A stretch of 64,000 bases of DNA from Bacillus sp. FJAT-29814 (lineage in GTDB: Bacteria > Bacillota > Bacilli > Bacillales > Cytobacillaceae): NCBI RefSeq assembly GCF_001510715.1, contig NZ_LMTJ01000008.1:252731-316730 (forward strand), written 5' to 3'. Within the stretch, counting starts at the first letter, position 1. Each line of letters begins with the position of its first letter. The notes below the pieces were generated by a model. The model saw only the letters and a list, made by a program, of their open reading frames with translations. It was not told the origin of the DNA and did not search any database. A program made the position numbers and the translations under genes. This document shows positions 59,024 to 64,000 of the stretch, piece by piece.

Positions 59024-60604
59024 ATGGGTAACGATTTGAAAAAAGAAGTGTTATCGCGCCGGACGTTTGCGATTATTTCTCACCCGGATGCCGGTAAAAC
59101 GACATTAACCGAAAAATTATTATTATTTGGCGGAGCCATCCGTGATGCCGGAACGGTCAAGGCAAAGAAAACGGGGAAATTTGCCACAAGTGACTGGATG
59201 GAAATTGAAAAGCAGCGGGGAATCTCCGTTACTTCCAGTGTCATGCAATTTGATTATGATGGATATCGTGTAAATATTTTGGATACCCCAGGCCACCAGG
59301 ATTTTAGTGAAGATACGTATCGGACGCTAATGGCTGTCGATAGCGCCGTAATGATTATCGATTCAGCCAAGGGAATTGAGGAGCAAACCCTGAAATTATT
59401 TAAAGTTTGCCGGATGCGGGGAATTCCGATTTTTACCTTTATGAACAAGCTGGACCGGCAAGGCAAGCCGCCGCTTGAACTTCTGGCCGAATTGGAAGAG
59501 GTTCTTGGCATTGAATCCTATCCTATGAATTGGCCAATCGGGATGGGAAAAGAGTTTCTTGGAATTTATGACCGGTATTACAATCGTGTCGAACAATTCC
59601 GGGTGGACGAGGATGAACGCTTTATTCCGTTAAATGACGATGGTGAAATTGAGGGCAGTCATAAACTGAAAGATTCAGGACTGTATGACCAAACATTGGA
59701 AGAAATCATGCTGCTAAATGAGGCCGGGAACGAATTTTCAGCCGAAAGGGTGGCTGCGGGAAATCTGACACCTGTTTTCTTCGGCAGTGCACTGACCAAT
59801 TTCGGGGTCCAAACCTTTTTGGAGACGTATTTGCAATTTGCACCGCCGCCGAAGCCACGTAATTCATCAATTGGTGAAATAGATCCGCTTTCAGAAGAAT
59901 TTTCTGGTTTCGTATTCAAAATCCAAGCCAATATGAACCCGGCCCACCGTGACCGGATTGCTTTTGTCCGCATTTGTTCTGGAAAATTTGAGCGGGGAAT
60001 GTCTATCAATGTCCCACGTTTAGGGAAACAATTAAAGCTTTCCCAATCCACTTCCTTTATGGCGGAAGAGCGCAATACAGTTGAACAGGCAGTCAGCGGT
60101 GATATTATCGGTTTATATGACACGGGAACTTATCAAATTGGCGATACGTTGACTACTGGAAAGAATGATTTCCAATTTGAAAAATTACCTCAGTTTACCC
60201 CGGAACTATTTGTCAGGGTTTCGGCGAAAAACGTTATGAAGCAAAAATCGTTTTATAAGGGAATACAGCAACTTGTTCAAGAAGGAGCGATTCAGCTTTA
60301 TAAAACAATAAGAATGGAGGATTATATTCTGGGGGCTGTTGGGCAGCTTCAGTTTGAAGTATTCGAGCATCGAATGAAGAATGAATATAATTCCGAGGTC
60401 CTAATGGAGCGGCTTGGCTCCAAAATTGCCCGCTGGGTAGAAGATGACAAAGTAGATGAGAATCTGTCGAGCTCCAGAAGCCTTTTGGTAAAAGATCGTT
60501 ACGATCATTTTGTATTCTTATTTGAAAATGAATTTGCACTTAGATGGTTCCAAGATAAAAATCCTCAAGTTAAACTTTATAATCCGATGGACCAGCATGA
60601 CTAA
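59024..60604 (+). CDS. prfC: Peptide chain release factor 3
   Basis: A 526-residue translational GTPase: G1 HPDAGKTT, G2 region EKQRGISVTSS, G3 DTPGHQDF, G4 NKLD, then the EF-G-like domains II and III. RF3 recycles RF1 and RF2 after termination. It is not universal in Bacillus. AGAGGAAGAC precedes ATG. Confidence 0.96.
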   Translation: MGNDLKKEVLSRRTFAIISHPDAGKTTLTEKLLLFGGAIRDAGTVKAKKTGKFATSDWMEIEKQRGISVTSSVMQFDYDGYRVNILDTPGHQDFSEDTYRTLMAVDSAVMIIDSAKGIEEQTLKLFKVCRMRGIPIFTFMNKLDRQGKPPLELLAELEEVLGIESYPMNWPIGMGKEFLGIYDRYYNRVEQFRVDEDERFIPLNDDGEIEGSHKLKDSGLYDQTLEEIMLLNEAGNEFSAERVAAGNLTPVFFGSALTNFGVQTFLETYLQFAPPPKPRNSSIGEIDPLSEEFSGFVFKIQANMNPAHRDRIAFVRICSGKFERGMSINVPRLGKQLKLSQSTSFMAEERNTVEQAVSGDIIGLYDTGTYQIGDTLTTGKNDFQFEKLPQFTPELFVRVSAKNVMKQKSFYKGIQQLVQEGAIQLYKTIRMEDYILGAVGQLQFEVFEHRMKNEYNSEVLMERLGSKIARWVEDDKVDENLSSSRSLLVKDRYDHFVFLFENEFALRWFQDKNPQVKLYNPMDQHD

Positions 60605-60636
60605 AAAAAGGCGGAGCATTTTCCGCCTTTTTTTAT
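60604..60636 (+). terminator. Terminator of prfC
   Basis: AAAGGCGGA pairs with TCCGCCTTT, with T7. Confidence 0.9.
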
Positions 60637-60654
60637 TGGATAAATTTTTTTAAA

Positions 60655-60683
60655 ACCCCCATAACATAATAGACACAAACGTA
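60655..60683 (+). promoter_or_regulatory. Possible sigma-I autoregulatory element
   Basis: ACCCCC (60655-60660) and CGTA (60680-60683), separated by 19 nt, recall the C-rich -35 and CGWA -10 of sigma-I promoters. The spacing is longer than I would expect. A sigma-A-like TATAAT (60739-60744) lies nearer the gene. Confidence 0.3.
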
Positions 60684-60765
60684 ATTATTTAGTAATAGCA
60701 ATGCTTTACCCCATAAAGACCTATTAATAATTCTATGTTATAATGGGTCGAATAGAGGTGAGCAA

Positions 60766-61512
60766 ATGCTGAGTTTATTATTTTTGGCCAAGAAGAAGAA
60801 GCGGACCTTAGAAGAAACAGTCAGCCTCATTCAACAAGGTGATCAATCATTGCTAAATGAGTTAATCGAAGCATATAAACCTTTTGTCGCTAAGACAGTT
60901 TCCTCTGTGTGCAGGCGCTATATTTATGAAACCGATGATGAATTTAGCATTGGGCTTATCGCGTTTAATGAAGCGATTGAAAAGTATTCACCCAAAAAGG
61001 GCAGTTCTTTGCTAAGTTTTTCCGAGGTAGTAATTAAACGGCGGGTTATTGACTATATACGGAAGCAAACTAAAAACCAACATATTAGTATTGACATCAC
61101 CAATGAATTGCAGGAGGATGAATCCCCAGGCACTGCTATTGTAAATGAGCTTTCACTGGAGGATTACGAAAAGAAGAATGACGAACAGCTTAGAAAAGAG
61201 GAAATTATTCAATTTCAATCCTTATTGGCATCTTTCGGTCTAAAGTTCAGCGATTTGGTGGAAAATTCCCCAAAACATGCGGATGCGCGAAAAAACGCCA
61301 TCTTAACCGCAAAAATATTAGTCGACCATGATGAACTAAAAACAATATTGTTTGAAAAAAAACGACTGCCCATCAATCAGCTTGAAAAATTGGTGGATGT
61401 AAGCCGAAAAACGATTGAACGAAATCGCAAATATATTATTGCGATTGCCTTGATACTATCAAGTGATTACGTGTACATGAAGGATTATCTAAAGGGGGTG
61501 CTTGACACATGA
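60766..61512 (+). CDS. sigI: RNA polymerase sigma factor SigI
   Basis: A 248-residue SigI-family sigma factor: region 2 with DDEFSIGLIAFNEAIEKYSPKKGSSLLSFSEVVIKRRVIDYIRK and a C-terminal HTH region (INQLEKLVDVSRKTIERN). In B. subtilis it responds to heat and cell-wall state. Its stop overlaps the rsgI start (ATGA). AGAGGTGAGC precedes ATG. Confidence 0.95.
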   Translation: MLSLLFLAKKKKRTLEETVSLIQQGDQSLLNELIEAYKPFVAKTVSSVCRRYIYETDDEFSIGLIAFNEAIEKYSPKKGSSLLSFSEVVIKRRVIDYIRKQTKNQHISIDITNELQEDESPGTAIVNELSLEDYEKKNDEQLRKEEIIQFQSLLASFGLKFSDLVENSPKHADARKNAILTAKILVDHDELKTILFEKKRLPINQLEKLVDVSRKTIERNRKYIIAIALILSSDYVYMKDYLKGVLDT

Positions 61513-62555
61513 GAAAAGGAATAATCATGGATATGGATGAAGGTTTACTTACAGTTTTAACCCCTGACGGAGAATTTCTGCATGCAACAAGACTTGATCG
61601 GCCCTATGCAATAGGTGATGAAATCAGCTTTTTTCCAATTGAAAAAACTATACAGAGAAAAAAGCCTTTTCTCCTTTTTGGACTGAAATCGGTTTTGGCC
61701 CTATCTGCTGCGCTTTTAGTTGTGTTTGGATCTCTTTTTCCTATGTATAAGAGCAATCACGCTTACGCCTATATGTCAATCGATGTAAATCCTAGTATTG
61801 AACTTGGAATTAATAAAAAAATGCAAGTGGTTGAGTTGACCGGCTTTAATAAAGAGGGCAAAGAAATTATTGCGCATCTGAATGATTGGAAAAAACAGGA
61901 TGTTATAAAAATAACTAAAACCATTATTAATGAAATGGAAAAGGAAGGTTATTTTAAGGTCAAGAAACAACTAGTGATTTCCACAGTAAAGACGGAAGAG
62001 GCAGAAAAACAGATTGAGAAACAGCTTGAAGCAAACATTAAGGAAATAAAAGCTGCTGCAACTGACCAGCAGTTGGAGTTAACGGTGGTATCGGGAACGG
62101 AACAGGATTTGCAAAAAGCCCATGAGCTAGGGCTTACAACCGGAAAATACCAAACGGAAAATCGCAATATAAAGACACAGAACGGAAAAGAAAAGGGGAC
62201 CAACAACGGGGAAAGCAAGGGAGATTCACAGCCGAGTGTCAAGGTACCTCCTGGCCAATTGAAAAAACAGGATAACGATAACATAGGAATCAGTAATGAT
62301 CCAGTTGATGCAGCACATCAGACAGGAAACAATCAAAACAATCTGGCTGGAAAACAAATGCCTCCAGGGCAGCAAAAGAAGAATGAAGAGCAAGCTGAAA
62401 AACTGATACCTCCAGGGCAGCAAAAAAAGTATGAAAAACGGCCCGAAAATCTAAACAAGGGCCAGTTAAAAAAACAGCTTAATCAAAATTCCGAATCCGG
62501 CCACAAAAAACAATCGCAAAATAATAACTCAAACAATAGGAATAAAAACAAATAA
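61509..62555 (+). CDS. rsgI: Anti-sigma-I factor RsgI
   Basis: A 348-residue membrane protein. An N-terminal RsgI domain (about 1-50) binds SigI, one span lies at about 54-78, and the external domain begins AYMSIDVNPSIELGINKK. From residue 235 on it is Gln/Asn/Lys-rich with four PPGQ/KGQ-type repeats (VPPGQLKK, MPPGQQKK, IPPGQQKK, LNKGQLKK). No carbohydrate-binding domain is present, unlike clostridial RsgIs. It is coupled to sigI by a 4-bp overlap. Confidence 0.93.
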   Translation: MRKGIIMDMDEGLLTVLTPDGEFLHATRLDRPYAIGDEISFFPIEKTIQRKKPFLLFGLKSVLALSAALLVVFGSLFPMYKSNHAYAYMSIDVNPSIELGINKKMQVVELTGFNKEGKEIIAHLNDWKKQDVIKITKTIINEMEKEGYFKVKKQLVISTVKTEEAEKQIEKQLEANIKEIKAAATDQQLELTVVSGTEQDLQKAHELGLTTGKYQTENRNIKTQNGKEKGTNNGESKGDSQPSVKVPPGQLKKQDNDNIGISNDPVDAAHQTGNNQNNLAGKQMPPGQQKKNEEQAEKLIPPGQQKKYEKRPENLNKGQLKKQLNQNSESGHKKQSQNNNSNNRNKNK

Positions 62556-62577
62556 AGTCCGGCTGCTGCCGGACTTT
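62556..62577 (+). terminator. Terminator of sigI-rsgI
   Basis: AGTCCGGC pairs with GCCGGACT around TGCT, followed by TTTG. Confidence 0.85.
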
Positions 62578-62597
62578 TGCCATTTTTATTGAGTTTT

Positions 62598-62706
62598 TAG
62601 CTAATAACAAATTATAAAATTTTTACCAAATTTTATAATTTGTTAACGCATATAATTCAACTAAGCCTCTGTCTTCGTCCTAACGGACTCGCCAATCGGC
62701 AAGTTT
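62598..62706 (+). repeat. Structured intergenic repeat, copy 2
   Basis: It has the same order of parts as copy 1. The AT-rich stem is again a perfect 18 bp (62605-62622 with 62628-62645), with two base pairs changed on both sides relative to copy 1. The last hairpin has one mismatch (GGCAAG for GGCGAG). Its end touches the SASP gene. Confidence 0.8.
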
Positions 62707-62710
62707 GAAT

Positions 62711-62911
62711 TTATTGTTGGTTTTGTCCAGACATTTGTGCCTGAGCTTGCTGCACAAGTCTTTTTGTGATTTCTCCGCCCACAGAGCCGTTAGCCCGGGA
62801 TACCGTATCTGAACCCAATTGTACGCCAAACTCTTGCGCGATTTCATATTTTACCTGATCCAAATATTGCTCGATGCCAGGTACCAATAATTTATTTCTG
62901 CTGTTAGCCAT
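62711..62911 (-). CDS. Alpha/beta-type small acid-soluble spore protein
   Basis: A 66-residue SASP: LLVPGIEQYLDQVKYEIAQE, the GPR cleavage region EFGVQLGSD, and RANGSVGGEITKRLV. These proteins saturate spore DNA and protect it from UV and heat. AAGGAGTG precedes ATG. A sigma-G-type -10 lies upstream. Confidence 0.96.
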   Translation of the reverse strand: MANSRNKLLVPGIEQYLDQVKYEIAQEFGVQLGSDTVSRANGSVGGEITKRLVQQAQAQMSGQNQQ

Positions 62912-62958
62912 CGATTATCACTCCTTTTATCACAGAGAATTTTTTCGCTCTGTAAAGA

Positions 62959-62965
62959 TAGTATG
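62959..62965 (-). promoter_or_regulatory. Candidate sigma-G -10 element of the SASP gene
   Basis: CATACTA on the minus strand matches CATANTA. The matching -35 (expected about 18 nt away) is weak. Confidence 0.45.
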
Positions 62966-63012
62966 AAATATATTTGTGATTTTCATAAATGGTAATGTTT
63001 TGAGTAACTGGC

Positions 63013-63363
63013 TTAATCTGCCCCTTTGCTCACATCCTTGGTCGGATGCATAAATGGATAGGCTTGGGGCTTTCTCATGCTTTCCAGCAATTCGCGATTT
63101 TCTGTCGTATTCCAGCCGATATCGTTTGTTGGATGAACCCATTCATCGCCGGCCATAATCGCCGGGTCCGTTTCTTCTGTCCAGTTTTCCAAAGGAGAGT
63201 TTTCAGAAGAATAGTGGCTGTCACCGATTACTACCCCGTGTTCATTGACAAAGGGGGCCTGCATATCAATGCCTGTCCCCGCAAAACTCGGGGCGTTGAT
63301 TTGATGCGGCATCGTTTCATCTATGCCAATTTTTTCTTGTTTTTCACGTCTGTCTTTTTCCAC
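63013..63363 (-). CDS. DUF3905-type hypothetical protein
   Basis: A 116-residue hydrophilic protein with PHQINAPSFAGTGIDMQ, GDSHYSSENSPLENW, MAGDEWVHPTNDIGWN and ENRELLE. I associate these with the DUF3905 family of spore-formers, from memory. No membrane segments. A GGGGGGATC site precedes ATG. Function unknown. Confidence 0.75.
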   Translation of the reverse strand: MEKDRREKQEKIGIDETMPHQINAPSFAGTGIDMQAPFVNEHGVVIGDSHYSSENSPLENWTEETDPAIMAGDEWVHPTNDIGWNTTENRELLESMRKPQAYPFMHPTKDVSKGAD

Positions 63364-63414
63364 GATGATCCCCCCTCGTTTATTCTTATTTTGTTCTTAA
63401 AGTTTAATTTTATT

Positions 63415-63526
63415 TAGCTAATAAGAAATATAAAATTTTTACCAAATTTTTATATCACAGCTTCGCACGCATAAGTTAAACTACGCCTCTGTCTTCAGCC
63501 TACCGGACTCGCCAGTCGGCGAGTTT
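63415..63526 (+). repeat. Structured intergenic repeat, copy 3
   Basis: The most diverged copy. It begins TAGCTAATAAG, the AT-rich stem is broken by a 2-nt deletion and other changes, but GCCTCTGTCTTC and the ACTCGCC/GGCGAGT hairpin are kept. It lies between divergent genes, so it is not tied to termination in this place. Confidence 0.75.
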
Positions 63527-63610
63527 CCACTTAAGAAAAATAAGGAAAGGAATGTTTATAAAATTTTGTTAAAACTATAGTTGTAACCATAATTTTAGGG
63601 AGGTCTACTG

Positions 63611-63772
63611 ATGGCAAAGCGCAAGGCAGAATTTGATGCTGTCGAGAAATACAGCAAAACACCTAAGAAAAATATTCAGGAAAGTGAATTCTCGGCCGAA
63701 TTTACGGATGACAACAATGCCATTAGATTTCAAAACCGCAATTCCAAACAAGGAAAAAAGGGTAGAAGTTAA
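63611..63772 (+). CDS. Small basic hypothetical protein
   Basis: A 53-residue basic protein (AKRKAEFDAVEKYSKTPKKN at the start, NSKQGKKGRS at the end) behind TAGGGAGGTC. Composition resembles minor small acid-soluble spore proteins such as SspO or SspL, but no family motif is clear. Its TAA is directly followed by the next ATG. Confidence 0.65.
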   Translation: MAKRKAEFDAVEKYSKTPKKNIQESEFSAEFTDDNNAIRFQNRNSKQGKKGRS

Positions 63773-63904
63773 ATGAAAGCCCGACGCAAAACTCCGCCTA
63801 GAATTCCGATTGAGGAATTTAGCGTGGAAATCGGCGACGTAAACGGTGTACCGTTGAAGGAAAATTTAAGAAAGTTGTTCAGGAAAAAAGAGAGTAAAAA
63901 ATAA
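63773..63904 (+). CDS. Small basic hypothetical protein, coupled
   Basis: A 43-residue basic protein (RRKTPPRIPIEEFSVEIGDV, then LRKLFRKKESKK). The ATG abuts the previous stop with no spacer, implying translational coupling; the ribosome site would be AAGGAAAAAAGGG within the first gene. Not recognised. Confidence 0.6.
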   Translation: MKARRKTPPRIPIEEFSVEIGDVNGVPLKENLRKLFRKKESKK

Positions 63905-63925
63905 GCCGGAATATCCGGCTTTCAG
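63904..63925 (+). terminator. Terminator of the two small genes
   Basis: AGCCGGA pairs with TCCGGCT around ATA, followed by TT. The rest of the window to 64000 holds no feature I can support. Confidence 0.7.
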
Positions 63926-64000
63926 ATTGTAGACAAAAGGCATTTTGAATTTCACGATTTTGGTGTCTTTTTCCATATTCAAGCTTATTCTGTTTGATTT

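Noticed and set aside
61509..62555. Glycan-binding sensor domain in RsgI
   Set aside because: The external tail is low-complexity and shows no carbohydrate-binding module.

Overview
The window looks like a stretch of chromosome from a low-GC, endospore-forming member of the Bacillaceae, closest in feel to Neobacillus, Mesobacillus or the Bacillus megaterium group. The genus is inferred from gene content and was not tested by a search. Evidence for this is the sporulation genes (CotY/CotZ coat protein, spoVAC-AD-AE, spoVIF, YjcZ-type micropeptides, an alpha/beta SASP), the Bacillus-specific operons (yknWXYZ, desKR, sigI-rsgI, yjcF-yjcG), strong AGGAGG-type ribosome sites, and class III polyhydroxyalkanoate (PHA) synthase genes of the PhaR/PhaC type. 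No insertion sequence, prophage or CRISPR array was seen.

Layout. 1-8.7 kb is a spore region that follows the B. subtilis cotZ-yjcA-spoVIF-yjcD-yjcF-yjcG-yjcH order, with a lipoprotein-spoVAC-spoVAD-spoVAE operon set inside it. A tRNA-Val follows at 8.9 kb. 9.3-12.4 kb is a four-gene flavin/iron-sulfur amino-acid (opine, proline or hydroxyproline type) dehydrogenase operon. 12.6-14.3 kb holds three tandem paralogues of an unrecognised Asn/Asp/Arg/Ser-rich protein plus a fourth related gene. 14.4-20.7 kb is metabolic: a secreted X-Pro peptidase, iron alcohol dehydrogenase, aldo/keto reductase and class V aminotransferase. 21-24.8 kb is yknWXYZ behind a textbook sigma-W promoter. A lone trpB and a UbiB-family kinase follow.

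28.2-35.5 kb is PHA locus 1: acyl-CoA ligase, short-chain reductase, a short PhaR-like protein, a phasin-like protein, phaR, phaC, an antisense alpha/beta hydrolase and phaP. 50.6-55.1 kb is PHA locus 2, which repeats the order phasin-like, phaR, phaC, antisense hydrolase, phaP, and adds the regulator phaQ. A 37-bp promoter/operator block differing at 3 positions precedes phaP in locus 1 and phaQ-phaP in locus 2, so one PhaQ probably controls both. Between the loci lie desKR, a secreted acidic protein, ABC-2 transporter genes, an IDEAL-domain protein, a nucleotidyltransferase, a YczE-type membrane protein, ppc and adhE. adhE has a site in front of it that closely matches the B. subtilis FadR operator.

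55.4-64 kb has uppP, two YjcZ micropeptides, a divergent FtsH-like protease, prfC, sigI-rsgI, a SASP and small spore-type genes. Three copies of an approximately 110-bp structured intergenic repeat lie at 55.2, 62.6 and 63.4 kb. Two of them keep an 18-bp hairpin through compensatory changes.

Most promising leads: the tandem SGNS-motif protein family, the three-copy structured repeat, and the duplicated PHA loci with a shared operator.
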